From: CANMXU01 sp052030545
GTDB lineage: Bacteria > Pseudomonadota > Gammaproteobacteria > Enterobacterales > Alteromonadaceae
Length of the DNA: 64,000 nt
Direction: 5' to 3'
Assembly (NCBI RefSeq): GCF_052030545.1
Contig: NZ_JBPDIH010000009.1
Location: 103,780-167,779, forward strand
The translations under genes were made by a program, and so were the position numbers. Below, piece after piece: positions 1 through 7,791 of this stretch; position 1 is the stretch's first letter; the number at the start of each line of letters is the position of its first letter. Under the pieces are notes generated by a model that did no database searches, was not told the DNA's origin, and saw nothing but the letters and a program-made list of their open reading frames with translations.

Positions 1-1303
1 CGTACGCCATTTCAGCTGAAGCTGGTTGATTGTCTAAGGTAAAATCCGCTAACTCTTCACCCATGTCGTGCAATAACATATCGGTATAAGGGTAAATTTC
101 TTGCTCAGAAAGCTCAGGATGCTCGCTGCTATATTCAGTGGTGTAAGATGCGGTATGACAACCTTGGCAGCCTAAATTAATAAACAAATCTTTACCGCGT
201 TTAACATCATCATCATAAGCATTTCTGCGCTGTGGCACGGCTAGGTGAGTCGCGTAAAAATCAATAGCCTCTAGAATTTTATCTGATACTTCATAGTCGT
301 AATCATTAACGCTATCGCCGTTGCCATTAGCGGCCTGGGCACAATCAGTTTGATGTGCTAAACAGGATTCTTGCTGATGCAGTCGGCTAGTTAGGCCCAT
401 GTCGTTAACAAAAGCACCGGCACTTTGTTCAAGTAAACTGGGCTGACCGGCTTTCCAACCAAAACGCCCTAATTCAGCATTTTCTGCAACAATCGACCAC
501 ACACGGTTTGCTTTGCCAGAAATGCCATTGTTGTCGCTGTCGTTAATATCTTCGTTGGCAAGAATATCTTGCTCGCTCACGAGTGCTAATAATCCTAGGC
601 CAGTCATGCCCGGTGAAACGCGTGCTGAAAATACGGTGTCAGCATCAAAGTCGTAACCTTGCGCTGCTTTTTTACTGGTTAATTGCCAAACAGGTTTACG
701 TAATTCAACTTGGTAACCATCATCAAATGTTACTGTTGAATGTGTATAGGTAACCGCTAAATCAACTTCTGGCATCACATCTGCAATCGCATCTTGTTGC
801 AATTGACCGCCAACACTGGTGTCGCCAACATTGGCCATTAATGATTGCGACATTTGATAAGCTTGATCTGCCGTTATATCAGATTTTGCCGCACGAAATA
901 AAATACTGCCAAAATCATCGCTGTCTTCATCAGGAGCATGACCACGACCATCGCGAATATGGCAATCTTGGCAAGCATTGTTGTTAAATAATCCACCTAA
1001 TCCGTCACGAGAAGAGGTGCTAGCGCTGCCGGCAACCCAAGGGTTTGTGAAAAAATCATCGCCTAATTCAAATAGTTGAATACGGTCAACGTCGTCCATT
1101 ATGCCTGAACGCTGTGAAAAAGCGTCGGCAGTGGTATTAATAACACTGGCTTGACCGCCCGCTAAATGTTCGGTTGAGCTTGGTTGTTCAGGTTCTGTGG
1201 TTGGATCAGGTGTTGTCGGCGTTGAAGTGCTATCTTCACCACTTCCGCCACCACCACACGCACTTAATAGCGCGGTTGTTAATAAAATTGAATATAATCG
1301 CAT
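1..1303 (-). CDS. Dihaem oxidoreductase (DUF1111/DHOR family) lipoprotein, 3' end cut by window edge
   Basis: The first 434 codons are visible; the C-terminus lies beyond base 1. The N-terminus is a lipoprotein signal ending in a Leu-Ser-Ala-Cys lipobox followed by a glycine-rich, then Thr/Pro-rich linker. Two CxxCH haem c motifs are seen, Cys-Gln-Asp-Cys-His at about residue 108 and Cys-Gln-Gly-Cys-His at about residue 379, as in the DHOR family (COG3488, 'thiol oxidoreductase'). Such proteins are periplasmic, membrane-anchored dihaem proteins with a peroxidase-like fold; the substrate is unknown. The family usually runs to about 450-500 residues, so little is missing. It is downstream of and co-directional with an imelysin gene, a pairing known from iron-regulated clusters. 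Haem type is seen in the sequence; the enzymatic role is family inference. Confidence 0.85.
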   Translation of the reverse strand, partial: MRLYSILLTTALLSACGGGGSGEDSTSTPTTPDPTTEPEQPSSTEHLAGGQASVINTTADAFSQRSGIMDDVDRIQLFELGDDFFTNPWVAGSASTSSRDGLGGLFNNNACQDCHIRDGRGHAPDEDSDDFGSILFRAAKSDITADQAYQMSQSLMANVGDTSVGGQLQQDAIADVMPEVDLAVTYTHSTVTFDDGYQVELRKPVWQLTSKKAAQGYDFDADTVFSARVSPGMTGLGLLALVSEQDILANEDINDSDNNGISGKANRVWSIVAENAELGRFGWKAGQPSLLEQSAGAFVNDMGLTSRLHQQESCLAHQTDCAQAANGNGDSVNDYDYEVSDKILEAIDFYATHLAVPQRRNAYDDDVKRGKDLFINLGCQGCHTASYTTEYSSEHPELSEQEIYPYTDMLLHDMGEELADFTLDNQPASAEMAY

Positions 1304-1330
1304 ATTGTTGTCACACTTTTTAAACGAAAA

Positions 1331-1354
1331 ATGGCACCGATTAAGTGGTGCCAT
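1331..1354 (-). terminator. Hairpin between imelysin and dihaem oxidoreductase genes
   Basis: Inverted repeat ATGGCACC / GGTGCCAT with an 8-base loop. Read on the minus strand it is followed by a T-run (ATTTTTCG). It may partly terminate or stabilise the transcript between the two genes. Confidence 0.5.
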
Positions 1355-1412
1355 ATATTAAGTAACCAAGCGATTCATCACCAAAATCACTTGGCTGAAG
1401 TTCTAAGGCTGA

Positions 1413-2618
1413 TTAGTCACCAGAACCACTAGTATCAATGGCTTGAAGTTGTAATAAATTCACTACTTGCTCAAACTCAGTGGTTAAGGCTGTTAACTCA
1501 TCAACTGCAGCTTCTGCAATAATGCGTTCGGTTGAACTTGAAGATTGACCGATAATTTGATCAAAACGCACTGGGTTAGTTTCACGCTCACCGGCATTAT
1601 AAATTGATAACATTTTTGCTTCGATGCTGATTAATGCGTTATCAATTGTGGTGTAAAGATCAGCATCTTTTCTCATGATCAAATCGCCAATGCTTTTACC
1701 TGATACACTACCGTAGCTACCATAAAATGCATTTTTTACACCTTGGAAGTTATGGTAAATGGCAATATGGCTTAAGTCGCTGAAGCAGTCGTGCTCTTCT
1801 TCAGGGTCACCTAACGTTAAACCTGAACCCATGCGCGCGCCAGCTAGTTCATCAGTTGCCATGGCGTTCATCGAACCAACAATGTATTCAAGCGCTAATT
1901 CACTGTTTAAAAAGTTATTCGCTAACGTGCCCGCTGTTGCTTGTGCAGCAGGAGACCATTCAGCTTGCATTTCAGTTAAATCGTTAATTAATAATGACGT
2001 AGCCGCTGTTAAGTATTGCGCGCGACGCTCACAGTATGTATCTAAACAGTTTACAGTATCAAAATCGCTTGCCGGACGTTCACCTGCACCAGCTTCAGTA
2101 CCGTGAGTATCAGCACCCCAAAGCATAAATTCAATCGCATGTACGCCAGTCGTTACGTTAGCTTCTTCATCGTCTAGGCCGTTTTGTGCAAGCAATAAAT
2201 CAATGTTAATCGTTTGCTCGCCTTCAATAATATTGACGATGTGGTTTTCATCTAAAGGCCAAGCATTTACTTGTCCTTCCCAATCATCAACACTAGCTGG
2301 GCCACCATCGCTTGCAAGGTTTTTACCTTCAGCGATGCTAGTATCAAAACGCATAATTTCAGATTCTTGATACGGTGCGCGAGCTGCTTTGTAAGCACTA
2401 CGTGCTGCGGTTAAATTAGCTTCAGTTGGTTCAGCAACAAATGCAGTTACTGCCGCTTGTAAGCTAGTCGCTGTAGTTAACGAGTCAGAATACATGGCAT
2501 AGGCCATATCGACATAATTTTGTTGAATTTGTTCGGTTGTTGTTAACTCATCGTCTGTACATGCTGTCATTAAAAAAGCAGATGATACCGCCATAAGTGC
2601 TGTTAATTTTGCTTTCAC
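1413..2618 (-). CDS. Imelysin-family lipoprotein (IrpA/EfeO-M75-like)
   Basis: 401 residues with a lipoprotein signal (Met-Thr-Ala-Cys at 17-20). The sequence GVHAIEFMLWG around residue 158 is the imelysin GxHxxE signature, so this belongs to the imelysin/M75 group (COG3487, IrpA-like). These proteins sit in the periplasm or on the outer membrane and are tied to iron uptake; protease activity is not established for most. The body is helical, with a repeated pattern of helices in the N- and C-terminal halves typical of the fold. It is the first gene of a probable two-gene unit with the dihaem oxidoreductase, 109 bases downstream. The putative Fur box upstream fits iron control. Identification is firm, exact role is inferred. 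Confidence 0.9.
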   Translation of the reverse strand: MKAKLTALMAVSSAFLMTACTDDELTTTEQIQQNYVDMAYAMYSDSLTTATSLQAAVTAFVAEPTEANLTAARSAYKAARAPYQESEIMRFDTSIAEGKNLASDGGPASVDDWEGQVNAWPLDENHIVNIIEGEQTINIDLLLAQNGLDDEEANVTTGVHAIEFMLWGADTHGTEAGAGERPASDFDTVNCLDTYCERRAQYLTAATSLLINDLTEMQAEWSPAAQATAGTLANNFLNSELALEYIVGSMNAMATDELAGARMGSGLTLGDPEEEHDCFSDLSHIAIYHNFQGVKNAFYGSYGSVSGKSIGDLIMRKDADLYTTIDNALISIEAKMLSIYNAGERETNPVRFDQIIGQSSSSTERIIAEAAVDELTALTTEFEQVVNLLQLQAIDTSGSGD

Positions 2619-2647
2619 GTTTATCCCTCTAGAATTATTTTAGTCGA

Positions 2648-2666
2648 AATAGTAATCGTTCTTATT
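2648..2666 (-). promoter_or_regulatory. Possible Fur box upstream of imelysin gene
   Basis: Reading the minus strand, AATAAGAACGATTACTATT matches the classical 19-base Fur consensus at about 13 of 19 positions. It lies 30-48 bases upstream of the imelysin start. Weak by sequence alone; gene context (IrpA-like imelysin) raises the odds. Confidence 0.35.
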
Positions 2667-2820
2667 TAGATTATCAATGTTATTGTTAATGAAATGTGAT
2701 ATTTTGCAACCTAAGCGCGTATATTTAACTTTATGGCGAGTTTTGACTGATTTTGTTGTGATATATGTCACACCTTGTTGTTTTTGTTGGTTAATATTTG
2801 AGAAGAGATTTTGGTGAGCA

Positions 2821-3741
2821 ATGTTTGAGTTGATTGGTGACGGTGTTTTTACGAGTCTGAAAGAGCTAACTGCACCATTATTGTTCGTTTTTAATAATGA
2901 AAAACGCATTTTTTGGTTGTACCTAGTGTCAGCTATGGTGTGTGTGTGGTGGGTAAAAAGGCACCGTTTTACAACCTTATTGAAAAAGAGTTTTGCTACT
3001 AAATATTGGATTAATCGCAGCACTAAAGTCGACTTTTATTGGATTGCGATTAATCAAGTGTTCAAAGTGCTTGTCGTGACCCCATTGCTTATTGGGCAAG
3101 TTGCACTTGCATTAATGCTTTATCGTTTTGCCACCGAGCATTTTGGTCAAGGAGATATGTTCGTCTGGCCGAAATGGTTGGTGATGACATTATTTACATG
3201 TGTCTTTTTTCTGTTTGACGATTTTACCCGTTTTTATAGTCACTATCTTTATCATAAAGTGCCTTGGTTATGGCGCTTTCATGCCATTCATCACAGCGCA
3301 AAGGTTATGACGCCACTTACGTTATACCGTATTCACTTTGTCGAATATTTGCTAAATAGCTGTCGATTCGTATTGGTTTCAGGTGTTACTAGTGGTGTCT
3401 TTATGTATTGCTTTGCGGGCACAATTGGCTTTGTTGAAATATTGGGTGTGAATATTTTCACCTTGCTGTTTAATTTAGTCGGCGCTAATTTGCGCCATAG
3501 TCATATCAACATTGGTTTTGGGCGTTGGGAGAAAATTTTTATTAGCCCTGCTCAACATCAAATTCACCACAGCAGCGCTAAGCAACACTTAGACAAAAAC
3601 TTTGGTGCTACATTGGCTCTTTGGGACAAGTGCTTTGGTGCGTGGCTCGCAAGTAAAAAGGAAAAAGTGAAAGGCTTTGGGCTCTACAAACAAAAAGCAC
3701 CGCAAAAAATAAGTCAGCAAATTTGGGGCTTAAAGCGCTAA
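2821..3741 (+). CDS. Sterol desaturase / fatty acid hydroxylase-family membrane protein
   Basis: 306 residues with about four hydrophobic segments. Histidine clusters typical of the di-iron fatty acid hydroxylase superfamily (PF04116) are present: HYLYH and HAIHHS near residues 140-158, RHSH near 225, and HQIHH near 245. Such enzymes use O2 and a di-iron centre to hydroxylate or desaturate lipids in the membrane. The substrate cannot be told from sequence. The ATG is preceded by a purine-rich GAAGAGA about 12 bases upstream. It stands alone, converging with comM and divergent from the imelysin gene. The superfamily is firmly recognised; whether it is a hydroxylase, desaturase or ether-lipid enzyme is open. 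Confidence 0.85.
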   Translation: MFELIGDGVFTSLKELTAPLLFVFNNEKRIFWLYLVSAMVCVWWVKRHRFTTLLKKSFATKYWINRSTKVDFYWIAINQVFKVLVVTPLLIGQVALALMLYRFATEHFGQGDMFVWPKWLVMTLFTCVFFLFDDFTRFYSHYLYHKVPWLWRFHAIHHSAKVMTPLTLYRIHFVEYLLNSCRFVLVSGVTSGVFMYCFAGTIGFVEILGVNIFTLLFNLVGANLRHSHINIGFGRWEKIFISPAQHQIHHSSAKQHLDKNFGATLALWDKCFGAWLASKKEKVKGFGLYKQKAPQKISQQIWGLKR

Positions 3742-3784
3742 TGTCTTCTTTATTGAAAGTGTTATTTAGCAATAACCTCGCGTT

Positions 3785-5308
3785 TTAAACGGCTACCGCT
3801 TCCGTTAAATGTCGTAATATTCGGTCCATGGCACGGTAAGAAAGCGCTTCAATAAGATCTTCATGGCCAATTGCCTTTCTGCCTGCCATGTCTGCTAATG
3901 TTCGGGCGATTTTTAAAATTTTATGATGTGCGCGTGTCGATAAACCGAGGCGCTCAACCGCTAACTCTAAAAACTCATGATCATCTCTACTTAACGGACA
4001 AAACTGTTTAACCTCTCGGCTGCTTAAATGAGCATTTGCTTTACCTTGCCGTTGTATTTGTATATTTCGACAGGCACTAACACGTTGTTGAATGGTTAAG
4101 CTGTGCTCGTTTTGACTGCCATCGGTTGCCCACATGCCTTTTGGCAGTCGTGCCACCTCAATTTGAATATCGATGCGATCTAAAAACGGCCCCGACAATC
4201 GTTGCAAATATTTAAGCACTTGCTCTGGCGTGCTGCGATTATCATTATAAAATCCGGTCGGGCTCGGGTTCATTGCCGCCACCAGTTGAAATTGTGCGGG
4301 AAAGGTTTGTTTTTGCAGTGCCCGAGAAATGGTCACTTCGCCAGATTCCATCGGCTCGCGCAATACATCAAGTACTTTGCGTTCATATTCAGGCAGTTCA
4401 TCTAAAAATAAAACGCCTTTGTGGGCTAACGAAATTTCGCCCGGTTGTGGCTGACTGCCGCCGCCAACTAAAGCGGCGGAAGAGGCGGTGTGATGTGGCG
4501 CTCTAAAGGGGCGAGTGAGCCATGAATGATGATCTATTTTTTGATGACTAATGGATTGAATGGCCGCCGCTTGTAAAGCTTCTTGCTCGGTCATTAATGG
4601 CAATATACCGGCTAAACGTGTGGCTAGCATCGTTTTACCTGTACCGGGCGGACCAATCAATAGTAGGTTATGCGCGCCACTTGCGGAAATTTCTAATGCA
4701 CGTTTTGCTAATGGCTGACCAACAACATCGGCCATATCTAATTCTGGGTTGGTGGTGATTGGGGCAATTGTTTTGGTTTGGCAAAAAGGCAAACTGCTTT
4801 GTTTCGCAAAATGTGGAAAAAGTTGCCCAAGGTGCTCAATCGCATGAATTTTGGCATCTTTTACCCAGCTGGCTTGTTCGGCATTGGCGCTTGGGATGAT
4901 CAAGGTTCTATTGCTTTCGCTGGTTGCCATCGCCATGGGAATTTCGCCGATGATTTCACGTAGCTCTCCTGACAATGCCAATTCGCCAGCGAATTCATAT
5001 TGGCTTAAATCGGTTTGCGGCAATTGTTCAGTGGCGGCCAAAATACCTACGGCTATCGGTAAGTCAAAGCGACCACCTTCTTTGGGTAAATCAGCGGGGG
5101 CTAAGTTAATTGTGATGCGTTTGGCAGGAAATTCAAAGCCGCAATTTATAATGGCGCTGCGCACTCTGTCTTTAGATTCTTTTACCGAGGTTTCAGGTAA
5201 ACCAACAATATGAAAGGCGGGTAGGCCGTTTGCAATATGCACTTCTACGGTAACAAGCGGTGATTCAAGTCCAATGCGGGCGCGAGAGTAAACACATGAT
5301 AATGCCAT
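3785..5308 (-). CDS. comM: ComM/YifB-family Mg-chelatase-like AAA+ ATPase
   Basis: 507 residues, the usual length for ComM. The N-terminal ChlI-like (Lon-protease-fold) domain spans about 1-180. A Walker A motif (GPPGTGKT) sits near 218-225, followed by the Mg-chelatase AAA+ core (including LFLDELPEY, Walker B-like) and a C-terminal helical lid. In naturally competent gammaproteobacteria ComM is a hexameric helicase that promotes branch migration during integration of transformed DNA. It is single, converges with the hydroxylase gene and faces the ilv leader region across about 215 bases. No truncation or missing motifs are seen. Presence alone does not prove competence. Confidence 0.93.
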   Translation of the reverse strand: MALSCVYSRARIGLESPLVTVEVHIANGLPAFHIVGLPETSVKESKDRVRSAIINCGFEFPAKRITINLAPADLPKEGGRFDLPIAVGILAATEQLPQTDLSQYEFAGELALSGELREIIGEIPMAMATSESNRTLIIPSANAEQASWVKDAKIHAIEHLGQLFPHFAKQSSLPFCQTKTIAPITTNPELDMADVVGQPLAKRALEISASGAHNLLLIGPPGTGKTMLATRLAGILPLMTEQEALQAAAIQSISHQKIDHHSWLTRPFRAPHHTASSAALVGGGSQPQPGEISLAHKGVLFLDELPEYERKVLDVLREPMESGEVTISRALQKQTFPAQFQLVAAMNPSPTGFYNDNRSTPEQVLKYLQRLSGPFLDRIDIQIEVARLPKGMWATDGSQNEHSLTIQQRVSACRNIQIQRQGKANAHLSSREVKQFCPLSRDDHEFLELAVERLGLSTRAHHKILKIARTLADMAGRKAIGHEDLIEALSYRAMDRILRHLTEAVAV

Positions 5309-5465
5309 AAAAATCCTTTTTATTTGGCTAAGATAACAACCAAAGCTTAGTTGCCAAATGTTAATTATGCGAATAATTTTTGCCGCTATATATCATGACC
5401 ATATACCCCATTGCAAAAAACTATATTAAAAAGCCTTGCTCTGTTTATTAAAGCTATGGTATTAA

Positions 5466-5500
5466 TTGTTTACGCTCGCGTAGAGCCAATAATTTATAAT
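5466..5500 (+). promoter_or_regulatory. Probable promoter of the ilv operon
   Basis: TTGTTT at 5466-5471 and ATAATT at 5489-5494 are 17 bases apart; an overlapping TATAAT lies at 5495-5500. Either -10 would start transcription shortly before the leader peptide at 5524. The rest of the 215-base gap after comM (5309-5465) shows only A+T-rich sequence. Confidence 0.5.
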
Positions 5501-5523
5501 AAAGAAAAGTAGCAACAAATTTT

Positions 5524-5604
5524 ATGCACAACATTAGTTCAGTGATTATTAACATTCTCGTCGTGGTGATTCTAGGATCATCGCGAGGGTATTCGTTGAG
5601 CTAA
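5524..5604 (+). CDS. ilvL: ilv operon leader peptide (attenuator)
   Basis: A 26-codon ORF starting with ATG. Eleven of residues 4-17 are Ile, Val or Leu, including the run Ile-Leu-Val-Val-Val-Ile-Leu at 11-17. Tandem branched-chain codons followed by alternative hairpins are the hallmark of transcription attenuation by ribosome stalling when charged Ile/Val/Leu tRNAs are scarce. The 3' part of the ORF (CGAGGGT, 5584-5590) is complementary to ACCCTCG (5629-5635), the 5' arm of the terminator, giving a mutually exclusive antiterminator. Upstream of ilvG, as in enterobacterial ilvGMEDA. No clear ribosome binding site other than the purine-rich AAAGAAAAG about 15 bases upstream. Confidence 0.88.
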   Translation: MHNISSVIINILVVVILGSSRGYSLS

Positions 5605-5627
5605 AAAAAAGCTAAAAAATGAATGTT

Positions 5628-5659
5628 AACCCTCGCTTCGCAAGAACCGAGGGTTTTTT
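5628..5659 (+). terminator. ilv attenuator terminator with competing antiterminator
   Basis: AACCCTCG (5628-5635) pairs with CGAGGG(TT) (5648-5655), followed by a run of six T. The 5' arm can instead pair with CGAGGGT at 5584-5590 inside the leader ORF. This is the classical 2:3 versus 3:4 attenuation geometry. Confidence 0.85.
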
Positions 5660-5748
5660 ATTATGGGTTCTTATTTTTAACTTAATTAATTGATTTCAGG
5701 AGAAAACTAAGTCGTTAGTACGCTTAAATGGCTTAGTTCAACACTTAC

Positions 5749-7413
5749 ATGGCAAGCGATAAACCACAAACTGGCGGTTCATTATTATTTGATGTGCTTC
5801 AACAGCACGGTGTAAAGCATGTGTTCGGGTATCCGGGCGGTGCAATTATGCCAATTTACGATGCGTTATATGACAGTGACGTTAATCACTACCTCTGCCG
5901 CCATGAACAAGGTGCTGCGTTTTCCGCTGTAGGTTTTGCTAGAGCTTCTGGCGATGTAGGTGTGTGTTTAGCCACATCTGGCCCAGGCGCTACTAACCTA
6001 ATTACTGGTTTGGCTGATGCGCTTGCTGATTCAATTCCTGTTGTTGCTATTACCGGTCAAGTACCTACTGCTGCCATGGGCTCTGATGCTTTCCAAGAAA
6101 TCGACATTTTTGGTTTATCGCTGGCCTGTACTAAACACTCTTTCCAAGTAACCGATATTAATGATTTGGAAAAAGTTTTACACAAGGCATTTGCAATTGC
6201 GCTTGAAGGTCGTCAAGGACCTGTACTTGTAGATATTCCAAAAGATATTCAACTTGCGCAAGTGCCAAGTGATCGCCAGCACTTCTCTCCGCTGAAAAAC
6301 AAAGTGAAATTACCTCCTGCCGATGTTGGCGCGGCTCAAGCGTTAATGACTTCCGCGAAAAAGCCAATTTTATATGTTGGTGGTGGTGTTGGCATGGCCA
6401 ATGCGGTTGAAGAATTAAGAACCTTTGCTGACATTACCGGTTTACCAAGCGTTTCTACCTTAAAAGGTTTAGGTGCGTTAGATCCAAACAGCAAAAACTA
6501 CCTTGGCATGTTAGGTATGCACGGCACTAAAGCCGCTAACCTAGCGGTACAAGAATGTGATTTATTAGTGGTTGTCGGTGCACGTTTTGATGACCGAGTA
6601 ACCGGCAAGTTAGATGACTTTGCGCCAAATGCAAAAGTGATTCATTTTGACATTGATACTGCTGAAATCAACAAGCGTCGTTTTGCTGATGCCGCCATTT
6701 TAGGTGATTTAAAAATTAACTTACCTGATTTAGCAGCACCATTAAGCATTGGTGAATGGCAAGCACACATTCAACAAATGAAAGCTGATTTTGGTTGGGA
6801 TTATAATCACCCGGGCGAAAATATTTATGCTCCTGCAGTATTAAATGAAATTAGCAACAAAATGCCTGAAAATACTTGTGTAACGACTGATGTTGGTCAG
6901 CACCAAATGTGGGCGGCACAACATATGGAATTTGATCACCCAACCAACTTTTTAACCAGTGGCGGCATGGGCACCATGGGCTTTGGTTTACCAGCGGCAA
7001 TTGGCGCGCAAATTTCTCGCCCGCACGACTGCGTAATTGCGGTAACAGGTGACGGTTCATTCATGATGAACGTGCAAGAGCTTTCCACCATTAAGCGCTT
7101 CCAAATGCCAGTGAAAATTGTCTTAATTGATAACGCAAAACTGGGCATGGTGCGCCAGTGGCAAGACTTGTTCTTTGATGGTCGTTTAAGTGAAACTGAT
7201 TTATCAGACAACCCAGACTTTATTATGCTTGCTAATGCTTTTGATATTAAAGCTAAGCAAATTACCAAAAAGTCTGAAGTCACTGCTGCAATTGAAGAAA
7301 TGTTAGATCACGACGGCCCTTACTTATTGCAACTTAAAATTGATGCACAAGACAATGTTTGGCCATTAGTGCCACCAAATACTGCCAACGACCAAATGAT
7401 GGAGAGCTCGTAA
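5749..7413 (+). CDS. ilvG: Acetolactate synthase, large (catalytic) subunit, IlvG type
   Basis: 554 residues. Catalyses the thiamine-diphosphate-dependent condensation of two pyruvates (or pyruvate and 2-oxobutyrate), the first common step to valine/leucine and isoleucine. The three TPP-enzyme domains are in order: N-terminal Pyr domain with the conserved catalytic Glu (about residue 53, in RHEQGAAF), central FAD-binding-like domain, and C-terminal PP domain with GDGSFMMN near 427 and the downstream NNAKLGMV-type segment (here IDNAKLGM). An in-frame TAG at 5734 makes the ATG at 5749 the first possible start; its ribosome binding site is poor. The gene abuts ilvM, and this pairing with an 81-residue subunit marks it as the IlvGM isozyme. 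It is read after the ilvL attenuator. Confidence 0.97.
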   Translation: MASDKPQTGGSLLFDVLQQHGVKHVFGYPGGAIMPIYDALYDSDVNHYLCRHEQGAAFSAVGFARASGDVGVCLATSGPGATNLITGLADALADSIPVVAITGQVPTAAMGSDAFQEIDIFGLSLACTKHSFQVTDINDLEKVLHKAFAIALEGRQGPVLVDIPKDIQLAQVPSDRQHFSPLKNKVKLPPADVGAAQALMTSAKKPILYVGGGVGMANAVEELRTFADITGLPSVSTLKGLGALDPNSKNYLGMLGMHGTKAANLAVQECDLLVVVGARFDDRVTGKLDDFAPNAKVIHFDIDTAEINKRRFADAAILGDLKINLPDLAAPLSIGEWQAHIQQMKADFGWDYNHPGENIYAPAVLNEISNKMPENTCVTTDVGQHQMWAAQHMEFDHPTNFLTSGGMGTMGFGLPAAIGAQISRPHDCVIAVTGDGSFMMNVQELSTIKRFQMPVKIVLIDNAKLGMVRQWQDLFFDGRLSETDLSDNPDFIMLANAFDIKAKQITKKSEVTAAIEEMLDHDGPYLLQLKIDAQDNVWPLVPPNTANDQMMESS

Positions 7414-7659
7414 ATGAATCATTATCAATTAACCATCAAAGCCGATGATAAGCAGGTTGTATTAGAGCGTATTTTACAAGTAACGCGCTACCGTGGCTTT
7501 TTAATTAGCGGTATTGAAGCGAAAGTAAATACCGGTACCAATATCGGAACTATCGTATTGTTTGTGCGCAGTGAACGTTCAATTACCTTATTAGTGGATC
7601 AAATTAATAAATTAATTGATATAAAAGAAGTTCACGTTGATAAAAGCGTGACTGCCTAA
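7414..7659 (+). CDS. ilvM: Acetolactate synthase, small regulatory subunit, IlvM type
   Basis: 81 residues forming a single ACT domain (beta-alpha-beta pattern MNHYQLTIKADDKQ...VLERILQVTRYRGF). It is the short IlvM class, not the 160-residue IlvN/IlvH type. It activates the catalytic subunit; IlvM isozymes are usually little affected by valine. The ATG follows directly after the ilvG stop codon with no spacer, so translation is almost certainly coupled. Confidence 0.93.
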   Translation: MNHYQLTIKADDKQVVLERILQVTRYRGFLISGIEAKVNTGTNIGTIVLFVRSERSITLLVDQINKLIDIKEVHVDKSVTA

Positions 7660-7676
7660 ATAATCAATTTTAATAT

Positions 7677-7710
7677 CGGGTTTCGCTTGCCTTCTGGCAG
7701 GTTAAACCCG
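7677..7710 (+). other. Intercistronic hairpin between ilvM and ilvD
   Basis: Outer stem CGGGTTT / AAACCCG encloses an inner stem CTTGCC / GGCAGG with a TTCT loop. It is not followed by a T-run, so it is more likely an RNA-stabilising or processing structure than a terminator. The 132-base gap holds no ORF. Confidence 0.5.
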
Positions 7711-7791
7711 TTACTAAATTATTGTTGAAAACCTATTGCGACAGTAAGTTTTCAACATTAATTTTCGAAACACATACATGGATAAAAGATT

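Noticed and set aside
2640..3023. Minus-strand ORF of 127 codons over the hydroxylase start
   Set aside because: It overlaps the 5' end of the fatty-acid hydroxylase gene in antisense, is low in complexity and has no ribosome site.
5309..5748. Riboswitch upstream of ilvG
   Set aside because: A leader peptide and terminator explain the region fully; no aptamer-like conserved fold was seen.
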